Below, in pieces: positions 1-8,496 of a stretch of DNA of 46,476 bases. Position 1 is the stretch's first letter; every line of letters begins with the position of its first letter. The stretch comes from Citrobacter sp. Awk 4 (GTDB lineage: Bacteria > Pseudomonadota > Gammaproteobacteria > Enterobacterales > Enterobacteriaceae), in the NCBI RefSeq assembly GCF_028069725.1, contig NZ_JANEWG010000025.1, positions 20,916-67,391 of the forward strand. Reading direction: 5' to 3'. Under the pieces are notes generated by a model. The model saw only the letters and a list, made by a program, of their open reading frames with translations, did not search any database and was not told the DNA's origin. Made by a program: the position numbers and the translations under genes.

Positions 1-138
1 AATAAGATAGAATAAATAACAGCAATTTAATGCTATTGAAAACCCACTATTTTTTCACGCTCAACGATAAGTCAGCCATTCTTTTTCCTCGCTTCTTTTT
101 ATAGTCCTGATTATCGGGACAACCCAGGCGAGGTCTTT
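1..138 (+). promoter_or_regulatory. pdu operon promoter and leader region (partial)
   Basis: AT-rich non-coding DNA ahead of pduA. A TATAGT hexamer at 100-105 could be a -10 element; no good -35 is seen at the right spacing, which fits a promoter that needs an activator. In Salmonella the operon is activated by PocR with propanediol, and the divergent pduF gene lies upstream. I cannot identify a PocR site by eye. The other half of this intergenic region is outside the window. Confidence 0.45.
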
Positions 139-420
139 ATGCAACAAGAAGCATTAGGAATGGTAGAAACCAAAGGCTTAACCGCTGCCATCGAAGCCGC
201 TGATGCGATGGTGAAATCAGCCAATGTCATGCTGGTCGGTTACGAAAAAATTGGCTCTGGACTGGTGACAGTGATCGTTCGCGGTGACGTCGGCGCAGTC
301 AAAGCGGCTACCGATGCAGGTGCGGCAGCGGCCCGCAACGTGGGAGAAGTGAAAGCCGTACACGTTATTCCACGCCCGCATACCGATGTAGAAAAAATCT
401 TACCGAAGGGAAATAGCTAA
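139..420 (+). CDS. pduA: PduA, microcompartment shell hexamer
   Basis: A 93-residue single-domain BMC shell protein. It starts near-canonically (LGMVETKGL) and carries the pore loop KIGSG at about residues 37-41 and the HVIPRPH strand near the C terminus. In the family it forms flat hexamers whose central pore lets propanediol in. It is the first gene of the operon, and its stop overlaps the pduB start by one base (TAATG). It is about 80% identical by eye to PduJ at 6327-6602. Family and role are clear. Confidence 0.97.
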   Translation: MQQEALGMVETKGLTAAIEAADAMVKSANVMLVGYEKIGSGLVTVIVRGDVGAVKAATDAGAAAARNVGEVKAVHVIPRPHTDVEKILPKGNS

Positions 421-1232
421 TGAGCAGCAATGAGCTGGTGGAACAGATCATGGCGCAGGTGATTGCCCGCGTGGCAACCCCCGCTCAACCGGTCACCCCT
501 GATAAACCCTATCCAAAACGAGAGACGGCTATGGCAGAAAAGAGCTGCAGTTTAACGGAATTTGTCGGCACCGCGATTGGCGACACTGTTGGTCTGGTCA
601 TCGCGAACGTAGACAGCGCGTTGCTGGAGGCGATGAAGCTTGAGAAGCGTTATCGCTCAATTGGCATTCTGGGCGCACGCACGGGCGCAGGCCCACACAT
701 TATGGCCGCAGATGAAGCCGTAAAAGCGACAAATACAGAAGTGGTCAGCATTGAGCTTCCCCGCGACACCAAAGGCGGTGCCGGGCATGGTTCACTGATC
801 ATTTTAGGTGGCAATGATGTTTCAGACGTAAAACGCGGCATAGAAGTCGCGCTAAAGGAACTTGACCGTACCTTTGGCGATGTCTACGCCAACGAAGCGG
901 GCCATCTGGAACTGCAGTACACCGCGCGCGCCAGTTATGCCCTCGAAAAAGCATTCGGTGCCCCCATTGGGCGCGCCTGCGGCGTTATCGTTGGCGCGCC
1001 TGCGTCTGTTGGCGTGTTAATGGCGGATACCGCACTGAAATCCGCCAACGTCGAGGTCGTAGCCTATAGCTCCCCGGCACATGGAACCAGCTTCAGTAAT
1101 GAAGCCATTCTGGTGATCTCCGGCGACTCCGGCGCTGTGCGTCAGGCCGTTATCTCCGCGCGCGAAATTGGCAAAACCGTCCTGTCGACTCTCGGTTCTG
1201 AACCGAAAAACGATCGTCCGTCCTATATCTAA
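420..1232 (+). CDS. pduB: PduB, trimeric tandem-BMC shell protein
   Basis: A 270-residue protein with two fused BMC domains (about residues 50-150 and 155-260), forming trimers in the shell. The long form has an N-terminal extension (SSNELVEQIMAQVIARV) that resembles the encapsulation helices of the pdu enzymes. In Salmonella this N-terminal region links cargo to shell. A second internal start at Met38 gives PduB' (see 531). The gene overlaps pduA by one base and ends 18 bases before pduC. Length matches the Salmonella protein. Confidence 0.97.
   Translation: MSSNELVEQIMAQVIARVATPAQPVTPDKPYPKRETAMAEKSCSLTEFVGTAIGDTVGLVIANVDSALLEAMKLEKRYRSIGILGARTGAGPHIMAADEAVKATNTEVVSIELPRDTKGGAGHGSLIILGGNDVSDVKRGIEVALKELDRTFGDVYANEAGHLELQYTARASYALEKAFGAPIGRACGVIVGAPASVGVLMADTALKSANVEVVAYSSPAHGTSFSNEAILVISGDSGAVRQAVISAREIGKTVLSTLGSEPKNDRPSYI
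531..1232 (+). other. pduB: PduB' internal in-frame start
   Basis: An ATG at codon 38 of pduB (product begins MAEKSCSL) follows a purine-rich GAGAGACGG stretch at 520-528 that can act as a ribosome binding site. The product would be 233 residues and lacks the N-terminal cargo-binding extension. In Salmonella both PduB and PduB' are made and both are abundant in the shell. That the same happens here is inferred from the conserved Met and the upstream purines. Confidence 0.7.
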
Positions 1233-1250
1233 TACCCCTGAGGCTGATTC

Positions 1251-2915
1251 ATGAGATCGAAAAGATTTGAAGCACTGGCGAAACGCCCTGTGAATCAGGA
1301 CGGCTTCGTTAAGGAGTGGATCGAAGAAGGCTTCATTGCAATGGAAAGCCCGAACGATCCTAAACCCTCGATTAAAATCGTCAACGGCGCAGTGACCGAA
1401 CTGGATGGTAAAGCCGCCAGCGAATTTGACCTGATTGACCATTTTATCGCCCGCTATGGGATTAATCTGGCGCGCGCCGAAGAAGTCATGAAGATGGACT
1501 CGGTCAAGCTCGCCAATATGCTCTGCGATCCTAATGTAAAACGCAGTGACATCGTCCCCCTCACCACCGCGATGACACCGGCCAAAATCGTTGAAGTGGT
1601 ATCCCACATGAACGTGGTTGAGATGATGATGGCGATGCAGAAAATGCGCGCTCGCCGTACTCCCTCTCAACAGGCGCACGTGACCAACATCAAAGATAAC
1701 CCGGTACAAATCGCTGCCGATGCCGCCGAAGGCGCATGGCGCGGATTTGATGAACAAGAGACGACAGTTGCAGTGGCGCGTTATGCCCCGTTCAACGCTA
1801 TCGCTCTGCTCGTTGGTTCCCAGGTAGGCCGTCCTGGCGTATTAACCCAGTGTTCACTGGAAGAAGCCACCGAACTGAAACTCGGTATGTTAGGCCATAC
1901 CTGCTACGCCGAAACCATCTCCGTTTACGGTACCGAACCGGTCTTTACCGACGGTGACGATACCCCCTGGTCAAAAGGTTTTCTGGCCTCCTCTTATGCC
2001 TCTCGCGGCCTGAAAATGCGCTTTACCTCCGGTTCTGGCTCTGAAGTGCAAATGGGTTACGCCGAAGGCAAGTCGATGTTGTACCTGGAAGCGCGTTGCA
2101 TTTACATCACGAAAGCCGCAGGTGTACAGGGGTTACAAAACGGTTCGGTGAGCTGCATTGGCGTGCCTTCCGCGGTGCCATCAGGGATTCGCGCCGTGTT
2201 GGCAGAAAACCTGATCTGCTCGTCACTGGACCTGGAATGCGCCTCCAGTAACGACCAGACCTTTACCCACTCCGATATGCGCCGTACTGCGCGCTTGCTG
2301 ATGCAGTTCCTGCCGGGAACTGACTTTATCTCCTCCGGGTATTCTGCGGTGCCGAACTACGACAACATGTTTGCCGGCTCCAACGAAGATGCAGAGGATT
2401 TTGACGACTACAACGTCATCCAACGCGACCTGAAGGTGGACGGAGGATTACGTCCGGTACGTGAAGAAGACGTCATCGCCATTCGTAATAAAGCCGCCCG
2501 CGCACTGCAGGCCGTCTTTGCCGGTATGGGGCTCCCACCGATTACTGACGAAGAAGTCGAAGCCGCCACTTATGCCCACGGTTCGAAAGACATGCCGGAA
2601 CGTAACATTGTTGAAGATCTCAAGTTCGCGCAAGAGATCATCAATAAGAACCGTAACGGTCTGGAAGTGGTAAAAGCCCTCGCTCAGGGCGGTTTCACTG
2701 ACGTTGCTCAGGACATGCTCAACATCCAGAAAGCCAAGCTGACCGGAGACTATCTCCATACCTCCGCCATTATCGTTGGTGATGGACAAGTGCTCTCAGC
2801 AGTGAATGACATTAACGATTATGCCGGTCCGGCAACAGGTTATCGCCTGCAAGGCGAACGCTGGGAAGAGATAAAAAATATCCCTGGCGCACTCGATCCC
2901 AACGAACTTGGCTAA
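1251..2915 (+). CDS. pduC: PduC, propanediol dehydratase large subunit
   Basis: A 554-residue alpha subunit of adenosylcobalamin-dependent diol dehydratase (EC 4.2.1.28), which converts 1,2-propanediol to propionaldehyde inside the compartment. The substrate and metal residues known from the Klebsiella oxytoca enzyme are all present at the same numbers: His143, Glu170, Glu221, Gln296, Asp335 and Ser362. The length is standard. A GAGG motif precedes the ATG. It works as a heterohexamer with PduD and PduE, encoded directly downstream. Confidence 0.98.
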   Translation: MRSKRFEALAKRPVNQDGFVKEWIEEGFIAMESPNDPKPSIKIVNGAVTELDGKAASEFDLIDHFIARYGINLARAEEVMKMDSVKLANMLCDPNVKRSDIVPLTTAMTPAKIVEVVSHMNVVEMMMAMQKMRARRTPSQQAHVTNIKDNPVQIAADAAEGAWRGFDEQETTVAVARYAPFNAIALLVGSQVGRPGVLTQCSLEEATELKLGMLGHTCYAETISVYGTEPVFTDGDDTPWSKGFLASSYASRGLKMRFTSGSGSEVQMGYAEGKSMLYLEARCIYITKAAGVQGLQNGSVSCIGVPSAVPSGIRAVLAENLICSSLDLECASSNDQTFTHSDMRRTARLLMQFLPGTDFISSGYSAVPNYDNMFAGSNEDAEDFDDYNVIQRDLKVDGGLRPVREEDVIAIRNKAARALQAVFAGMGLPPITDEEVEAATYAHGSKDMPERNIVEDLKFAQEIINKNRNGLEVVKALAQGGFTDVAQDMLNIQKAKLTGDYLHTSAIIVGDGQVLSAVNDINDYAGPATGYRLQGERWEEIKNIPGALDPNELG

Positions 2916-2925
2916 GGGGTGAAAA

Positions 2926-3588
2926 ATGGAAATTAATGAAAAGCTGCTGCGCCAGATAATTGAAGATGTGCTGTCCGAAATGCAGAGCAGTGACAAGCCA
3001 GTGACCTTGCGCACACCCGCTGTTCAGGCAGCCCCTGTGCAGGGTGAAAGCTTTCTGACTGAAATTGGCGAAGCCAAACAAGGTGCTCAACAAGACGAAG
3101 TCATCATTGCTGTTGGCCCGGCATTTGGTCTGTCGCAAACCGTCAATATCGTCGGTCTGCCGCACAAGAGCATTCTGCGCGAAGTGATCGCGGGTATTGA
3201 AGAAGAAGGTATCAAGGCACGTGTTATTCGCTGTTTTAAATCATCCGATGTGGCATTCGTCGCCGTTGAAGGAAATCGCCTGAGCGGTTCTGGTATCTCA
3301 ATCGGCATCCAGTCTAAAGGGACGACGGTCATTCACCAGCAAGGGTTGCCTCCGCTCTCCAACCTGGAGCTTTTCCCACAGGCCCCGCTACTCACGCTGG
3401 AAACATATCGTCAGATTGGTAAAAACGCCGCGCGCTATGCCAAGAGAGAATCTCCGCAACCCGTTCCAACGCTGAATGATCAAATGGCGCGCCCGAAATA
3501 TCAGGCTAAATCGGCCATTTTGCATATCAAAGAGACGAAGTATGTCGTGACGGGCAAAAACGCCCAGGAACTGCGCGTGGCGCTTTAA
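2926..3588 (+). CDS. pduD: PduD, propanediol dehydratase medium subunit
   Basis: A 220-residue beta subunit of diol dehydratase, slightly shorter than the 224 residues I recall for Salmonella. The first 18 residues ([18 protein letters not shown]) form an amphipathic helix that in Salmonella targets the whole enzyme into the compartment. A variable linker (about 20-45) joins it to the cobalamin-binding domain ([12 protein letters not shown] onward). The ATG follows AAGGGGTG. It lies 10 bases after pduC. Confidence 0.97.
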   Translation: MEINEKLLRQIIEDVLSEMQSSDKPVTLRTPAVQAAPVQGESFLTEIGEAKQGAQQDEVIIAVGPAFGLSQTVNIVGLPHKSILREVIAGIEEEGIKARVIRCFKSSDVAFVAVEGNRLSGSGISIGIQSKGTTVIHQQGLPPLSNLELFPQAPLLTLETYRQIGKNAARYAKRESPQPVPTLNDQMARPKYQAKSAILHIKETKYVVTGKNAQELRVAL

Positions 3589-3602
3589 CAAAGGATACCT
3601 CC

Positions 3603-4121
3603 ATGAATACCGAAGCAATTGAATCAATGGTACGGGATGTGTTGAGCCGCATGAACAGCCTGCAAGGCGAAACGCCCACCTCTGTTGCAGTGAATGTGTC
3701 GACACATGCCGCGAAGGTGACCGATTACCCACTGGCGAACAAACATCCTGAGTGGGTGAAAACAGCAACCAACAAAACACTGGATGACTTCACGCTTGAA
3801 AATGTCCTGAGCAATAAAGTGACTGCGCAGGACATGCGTATCACGCCGGAAACACTGCGTATTCAGGCCGCTATCGCTAAAGATGCCGGTCGTGACCGAC
3901 TGGCGATGAACTTTGAACGCGCAGCAGAACTGACCGCCGTACCCGACGAACGAATCCTTGAGATCTACAACGCACTGCGTCCTTACCGTTCAACGAAAGA
4001 AGAGCTGATGGCCATTGCAGACGATCTCGAAAATCGTTATCAGGCAAAGATTTGCGCAGGTTTCATTCGTGAAGCGGCCATGTTGTACGTCGAGCGCAAA
4101 AAACTCAAAGGCGACGATTAA
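3603..4121 (+). CDS. pduE: PduE, propanediol dehydratase small subunit
   Basis: A 172-residue gamma subunit of diol dehydratase. It has a short N-terminal helix (TEAIESMVRDVLSRM) like that of PduD, a linker rich in Ser, Thr and Val, then a mostly helical domain starting near DYPLANKHPEWV. It completes the alpha2-beta2-gamma2 enzyme. AAGGA sits seven bases upstream of the ATG. The reactivase gene pduG follows after 13 bases. Confidence 0.97.
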   Translation: MNTEAIESMVRDVLSRMNSLQGETPTSVAVNVSTHAAKVTDYPLANKHPEWVKTATNKTLDDFTLENVLSNKVTAQDMRITPETLRIQAAIAKDAGRDRLAMNFERAAELTAVPDERILEIYNALRPYRSTKEELMAIADDLENRYQAKICAGFIREAAMLYVERKKLKGDD

Positions 4122-4134
4122 ACGGAGAAAATCC

Positions 4135-5967
4135 ATGCGGTATATCGCTGGCATTGATATTGGCAACTCATCAACAGAAGTCGCTCTGGCGACGCTGAAT
4201 GAGTCTGGCGTACTGACAATCACCGGCAGTGCGCTGGCGGAAACTACCGGAATCAAAGGCACATTACGCAATGTGTTCGGTATTCAGGAGGCGCTTACGC
4301 TGGCGGCAAAAGACGCCGGCATCAATGTCAGTGATATTTCGCTCATCCGCATCAACGAAGCCACGCCAGTGATTGGCGATGTGGCGATGGAAACTATCAC
4401 GGAAACCATCATCACTGAGTCAACCATGATCGGTCACAACCCGAAAACCCCTGGCGGGGTCGGTCTTGGCGTCGGGATAACGATTACACCGGAAGAGTTG
4501 CTGACCCGCCCGGCCAATGTCTCTTACATCCTGGTCGTATCAGCAGCATTCGATTTCGCCGATGTCGCCACCATGATTAACGCCTCCGTGCGAGCGGGGT
4601 ATCAATTGACCGGCGTCATTCTGCAGCAGGATGACGGTGTGCTGGTCAGTAACCGTCTTGAAAAGCCCATTCCTATTGTTGATGAGGTTCGGTATATCGA
4701 CCGAATTCCTCTTGGGATGCTGGCCGCTATTGAGGTCGCCGTCCCTGGAAAGGTGATCGAAACACTGTCTAACCCTTACGGCATCGCTACGGTTTTTAAT
4801 CTCAGTGCGGACGAGACCAAAAACATTGTGCCGATGGCGCGCGCGCTAATTGGCAACCGCTCCGCCGTGGTAGTGAAGACACCCTCGGGCGATGTGAAAG
4901 CTCGCGCCATACCGGCGGGAAATATTGAACTGCTGTCACAGGGGCGCACGCGTCGAGTTGATGTTGCTGCAGGCGCCGAAGCCATCATGAAAGTGGTCGG
5001 TGAATACCCCAAACTGGATAACGTGACGGGTGAAGCAGGAACCAATATTGGCGGCATGCTGGAAAATGTACGCCAGACAATGGCAGAACTCACCAACAAA
5101 CCCAGCAACGAAGTGTTCATTCAGGACCTGTTAGCTGTCGATACTTCAGTACCCGTAAGTGTTACAGGTGGATTAGCCGGAGAGTTTTCGCTGGAACATG
5201 CCGTCGGCATCGCCTCAATGGTCAAGTCAGATCGCCTGCAAATGGCAATGATTGCCCGCGAAATTAAGCAAAAACTCAACGTTGACGTTCAGGTCGGCGG
5301 CGCAGAAGCCGAAGCCGCCATCCTGGGTGCCTTAACCACCCCAGGCACTACGCGGCCACTGGCTATTTTGGATCTGGGCGCAGGTTCAACTGACGCCTCC
5401 ATCATCAACGCTAAAGGTGACATTATCGCCACTCACCTCGCCGGTGCTGGCGATATGGTCACGATGATCATCGCTCGCGAACTGGGTCTGGAAGATCGTT
5501 ATCTGGCCGAGGAGATCAAAAAGTATCCGTTAGCCAAGGTGGAAAGTTTGTTTCACCTGCGTCATGAGGACGGGAGCGTTCAGTTCTTCCACACCCCGCT
5601 ACCTCCATCGGTTTTTGCACGTGTCTGCGTGGTGAAACCCGATGAACTGGTACCTCTTCCTGGCGAACTGGCCCTGGAGAAAGTGCGCGCCATTCGCCGC
5701 AGCGCGAAAGAGCGCGTCTTTGTCACGAACGCCCTACGCGCGCTACGTCAGGTAAGCCCAACCGGCAATATCCGAGACATACCGTTCGTGGTGCTGGTTG
5801 GCGGTTCTTCCCTGGATTTTGAAGTCCCGCAACTGGTCACCGATGCGCTGGCGCACTATCGGCTGGTGGCCGGACGAGGAAACATTCGCGGTAGCGAAGG
5901 GCCAAGAAACGCCGTCGCAACAGGATTGATCCTTTCCTGGCACAAGGAGTTTGCTTATGGACAGTAA
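4135..5967 (+). CDS. pduG: PduG, diol dehydratase reactivase large subunit
   Basis: A 610-residue ATP-dependent reactivating factor that exchanges damaged cobalamin on PduCDE for intact adenosylcobalamin. It has the actin/Hsp70-like ATPase fold: the phosphate loop GIDIGNSSTEV at about residues 6-16 and a second loop LDLGAGSTDAS near residue 412. The reading frame is open for 40 codons further upstream into pduE, but the ATG at 4135 has a GGAG ribosome site and gives the family length. It overlaps pduH by 11 bases. Confidence 0.97.
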   Translation: MRYIAGIDIGNSSTEVALATLNESGVLTITGSALAETTGIKGTLRNVFGIQEALTLAAKDAGINVSDISLIRINEATPVIGDVAMETITETIITESTMIGHNPKTPGGVGLGVGITITPEELLTRPANVSYILVVSAAFDFADVATMINASVRAGYQLTGVILQQDDGVLVSNRLEKPIPIVDEVRYIDRIPLGMLAAIEVAVPGKVIETLSNPYGIATVFNLSADETKNIVPMARALIGNRSAVVVKTPSGDVKARAIPAGNIELLSQGRTRRVDVAAGAEAIMKVVGEYPKLDNVTGEAGTNIGGMLENVRQTMAELTNKPSNEVFIQDLLAVDTSVPVSVTGGLAGEFSLEHAVGIASMVKSDRLQMAMIAREIKQKLNVDVQVGGAEAEAAILGALTTPGTTRPLAILDLGAGSTDASIINAKGDIIATHLAGAGDMVTMIIARELGLEDRYLAEEIKKYPLAKVESLFHLRHEDGSVQFFHTPLPPSVFARVCVVKPDELVPLPGELALEKVRAIRRSAKERVFVTNALRALRQVSPTGNIRDIPFVVLVGGSSLDFEVPQLVTDALAHYRLVAGRGNIRGSEGPRNAVATGLILSWHKEFAYGQ

Positions 5968-6307
5968 TCATATCGCACCGGCGATTATTGTCGCCGCCAT
6001 TGACGGCACACTCACTGACTGGAATGACGTCCTGCTGGGTATCGAAGAAGAAGGTATTCCCTTCGTTGTCCACGAGCAGGTCTCAGACGATGTCGTTCAT
6101 TGCGCGTGGCAGGCAGCGCGTCAGTCGCCGCTGCTCGTAGGCATCGCCTGCGACAGTGAGATGTTGGTTGTGCATTACAAGAATTTACCCGCATCAGCGC
6201 CGCTATTTACGCTGACCTATCACCAAGATAACCCTGCCCGTAGACGTATTGGCAACAACGCCGCGCGGCTGGTTAAAGGCCTTCCCTTCCGGGACGGTCA
6301 CTCATAA
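5957..6307 (+). CDS. pduH: PduH, diol dehydratase reactivase small subunit
   Basis: A 116-residue partner of PduG. Its fold resembles the PduD subunit and it displaces that subunit during reactivation; similar wording is visible in the shared GIEEEGIP and [13 protein letters not shown] segments (compare GIEEEGIK and [13 protein letters not shown] in PduD). A TTG at 5951 is in frame but touches the AGGAGT ribosome site at 5945-5950, so the ATG at 5957 is the better start. The first 11 bases overlap the end of pduG. Confidence 0.95.
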   Translation: MDSNHIAPAIIVAAIDGTLTDWNDVLLGIEEEGIPFVVHEQVSDDVVHCAWQAARQSPLLVGIACDSEMLVVHYKNLPASAPLFTLTYHQDNPARRRIGNNAARLVKGLPFRDGHS

Positions 6308-6326
6308 TCCACAGGAGAACTGCAGT

Positions 6327-6602
6327 ATGAATAACGCACTGGGACTGGTTGAAACAAAAGGGCTGGTGGGCGCTATTGAAGCCGCCGATGCCATGGTGAA
6401 ATCCGCCAACGTGCAGTTGGTCGGCTATGAAAAAATCGGCTCGGGTTTAGTGACGGTGATGGTTCGCGGTGATGTCGGTGCCGTAAAAGCGGCCGTAGAC
6501 GCAGGAAGTGCTGCGGCGAGCGCGGTAGGCGAAGTCAAATCCTGCCATGTCATCCCGCGCCCGCACAGCGACGTTGAGGCCATTTTACCTAAATCTGCCT
6601 AA
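6327..6602 (+). CDS. pduJ: PduJ, microcompartment shell hexamer
   Basis: A 91-residue BMC protein, very close to PduA over its whole length (shared [29 protein letters not shown] and VIPRPH). PduJ is one of the most abundant shell facets in Salmonella, and its expression is tied to its place in the operon. The ATG at 6327 follows ACAGGAGAA; an upstream in-frame ATG at 6249 lies inside pduH and would add 26 unrelated residues. Confidence 0.97.
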   Translation: MNNALGLVETKGLVGAIEAADAMVKSANVQLVGYEKIGSGLVTVMVRGDVGAVKAAVDAGSAAASAVGEVKSCHVIPRPHSDVEAILPKSA

Positions 6603-6626
6603 GTCACTTCGAATAAGGAGCACAGC

Positions 6627-7091
6627 GTGAAGCAATCACTGGGATTACTTGAAGTTAGTGGTCTGGCATTAGCCATCAATTGCGCGGATGTCATGGCGAA
6701 AGCCGCTTCCATCACGCTGGTTGGCCTCGAAAAGACCAACGGTTCAGGCTGGACGATGATCAAAATTATCGGTGATGTGGCCTCTGTTCAGGCGGCCATC
6801 ATCACCGGTGCCAGTTTTGCCGATCAGCAAGCAGGTCTGGTCGCCCATAAAGTCATCGCCAGACCTTCAGAGGGCATTCTTTCTTACAGCGTAGAGACGT
6901 CGTCTGAGGCAGTTTCCGCCCCGGCCCCCGTAGAATCTCAGGAAGAGATCCTTGTGGAGCCATTTTTGCCCGAGGGTACACAGGACACTGAGCTTATCAG
7001 TTGCAATCTTTGCCTCGATCCACAATGCAAACGCCAGAAGGGTGAACCCCGCTCTCTCTGTCTGCATTCCGGTAAGCGAGGTGAAGCGTAA
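6627..7091 (+). CDS. pduK: PduK, minor shell protein with cysteine-rich tail
   Basis: A 154-residue protein with one BMC domain (residues 1-85), a Ser/Pro/Glu-rich linker (about 86-120) and a tail holding Cys126, Cys129, Cys134 and Cys145. The cysteine spacing (C-x2-C-x4-C-x10-C) suggests an iron-sulfur or zinc site. It starts with GTG after AAGGAG. Salmonella PduK helps place compartments in the cell. The stop overlaps the pduL start by one base. Confidence 0.95.
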   Translation: MKQSLGLLEVSGLALAINCADVMAKAASITLVGLEKTNGSGWTMIKIIGDVASVQAAIITGASFADQQAGLVAHKVIARPSEGILSYSVETSSEAVSAPAPVESQEEILVEPFLPEGTQDTELISCNLCLDPQCKRQKGEPRSLCLHSGKRGEA

Positions 7092-7723
7092 TGGATAAGC
7101 AACTGCTGGAGACGACCGTGAGTCAGATCCTGGATGAGATGCGGGAGCGCCCTATTCCACTGGGTGTTTCAAATCGCCATATCCATCTTTGTGCAGAAGA
7201 CTATGCCCGTCTTTTTCCTGGTCAACCGATCAACGAGAAAAAAGCGCTATTACAGCCCGGACAATACGCCGCCGAGCAAACCGTTACATTGGTCGGCCCA
7301 AAAGGTCAGTTAAAAAATGTTCGTCTGCTTGGACCATTGCGTCATACGAGTCAGGTTGAAATCTCCCGCACCGACGCCAGAACATTGGGTGTCGCAGCCC
7401 CTCTGCGTATGTCTGGCAACCTGCAAGGAACGCCGGGGATCCGCCTTGTCAGCCCATTTGCTGAACTGGATCTCACGTCGGGCGTGATTATCGCCTGTCG
7501 CCATATTCACATGTCACCGCTGGATGCGCTGATCCTGCGTGTTTCGCACGGCGACAATGTCTCTGTGGCCATTGAGGGGGATGAACGGCGGTTGATTTTT
7601 GACAACGTTGCCGTTCGTGTTTCGCCAGATATGCGTCTTGAGATGCACATCGACACAGACGAAGCCAATGCCGCTGGCGCAGATAACCCGGAGGTTTTTG
7701 CAAAACTGGTGATGCCACGATGA
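7091..7723 (+). CDS. pduL: PduL, phosphotransacylase
   Basis: A 210-residue zinc-dependent phosphate propanoyltransferase. It converts propionyl-CoA to propionyl phosphate and recycles CoA inside the compartment; it is not related to Pta. Two barrel domains each carry a metal-binding His-x-His motif, SNRHIHL (His30, His32) and ACRHIHM (His138, His140). The first 17 residues (DKQLLETTVSQILDEM) look like an encapsulation helix. It overlaps pduK by one base and pduM by four (ATGA). Confidence 0.96.
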   Translation: MDKQLLETTVSQILDEMRERPIPLGVSNRHIHLCAEDYARLFPGQPINEKKALLQPGQYAAEQTVTLVGPKGQLKNVRLLGPLRHTSQVEISRTDARTLGVAAPLRMSGNLQGTPGIRLVSPFAELDLTSGVIIACRHIHMSPLDALILRVSHGDNVSVAIEGDERRLIFDNVAVRVSPDMRLEMHIDTDEANAAGADNPEVFAKLVMPR

Positions 7724-8211
7724 ACGGCGAACTGTTGCAGCGGATCGTCGAGGAGGTCGTTACTCGTCTACTACGTCGCGCCGACAGTACTGTCACACTC
7801 AGCGCCGCGCAACTACGGGAAATCGATGTCCGGACACTGTTTTGCCAGCATTCGTCTCTGCATGTTCAGCAGGTTGACTTGTCATTACTGGAACAACTGG
7901 TTCAGAGCGATTCATCAAATACAACGGCGGTCATGATCCACGAGGCGCTGGCATTTGGGCTTCGCGTACAACTTTCAGTGCAACGTCGGTTGTTACCGGC
8001 ATTACCGGTGAAAAAACTGGCACGCCTGCCTCTGGTATTCAGTGATGAGCGGGGGCAGACCGTCATCCTGCACCCGGTTACTCTTTTAAGTTATGCCGAC
8101 GTGGCTCGCCTCTCCAGTGTATCGCTGGTGCTGCATCGTCAATGTGTTATTACCGCACTGGCTCGTGAAGCCGCGAACACACGCAATATTCACCTCATTA
8201 AACAGGAGTGA
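7720..8211 (+). CDS. pduM: PduM, microcompartment assembly protein
   Basis: A 163-residue protein needed for proper compartment assembly in Salmonella; its biochemical activity is unknown. The N-terminal segment (NGELLQRIVEEVVTRLL) is an amphipathic helix like those of the encapsulated enzymes. No catalytic motif is visible. The start overlaps the pduL stop (ATGA), so translation is probably coupled. Confidence 0.93.
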   Translation: MNGELLQRIVEEVVTRLLRRADSTVTLSAAQLREIDVRTLFCQHSSLHVQQVDLSLLEQLVQSDSSNTTAVMIHEALAFGLRVQLSVQRRLLPALPVKKLARLPLVFSDERGQTVILHPVTLLSYADVARLSSVSLVLHRQCVITALAREAANTRNIHLIKQE

Positions 8212-8214
8212 ACC

Positions 8215-8490
8215 ATGCATCTGGCACGCGTTACAGGCGCGGTGGTATCCACACAAAAATCACCTTCTCTGGTGGGGAAAAAACTCCTGCTGGTACGTCG
8301 GATTTGTGCCGATGGGGAACTTCCCTCACATCCCAGCACAGGTGATGAAGTGGCGGTTGATTCCGTAGGGGCTGGCATTGGCGAATTAGTTTTGCTCAGC
8401 AGCGGCTCCAGCGCCAGACATGTTTTTAGCGGTCCCAATGAAGCCATAGATCTGGCCATTGTCGGCATCGTCGACACGGTTTCGCGTTAA
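8215..8490 (+). CDS. pduN: PduN, pentameric shell vertex protein
   Basis: A 91-residue EutN/CcmL-family protein. These form pentamers that cap the vertices of the shell, and without them compartments are misshapen. Family features are the [15 protein letters not shown] start, the LLLVRRI strand, [17 protein letters not shown] and the IVGIVD end. AGGAG precedes the ATG, and the gene begins three bases after pduM. Confidence 0.97.
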   Translation: MHLARVTGAVVSTQKSPSLVGKKLLLVRRICADGELPSHPSTGDEVAVDSVGAGIGELVLLSSGSSARHVFSGPNEAIDLAIVGIVDTVSR

Positions 8491-8496
8491 GGGGGA

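Noticed and set aside
1017-1757. 246-codon open frame opposite pduB/pduC
   Set aside because: It runs across the ends of two certain genes and has no start signal or family resemblance.
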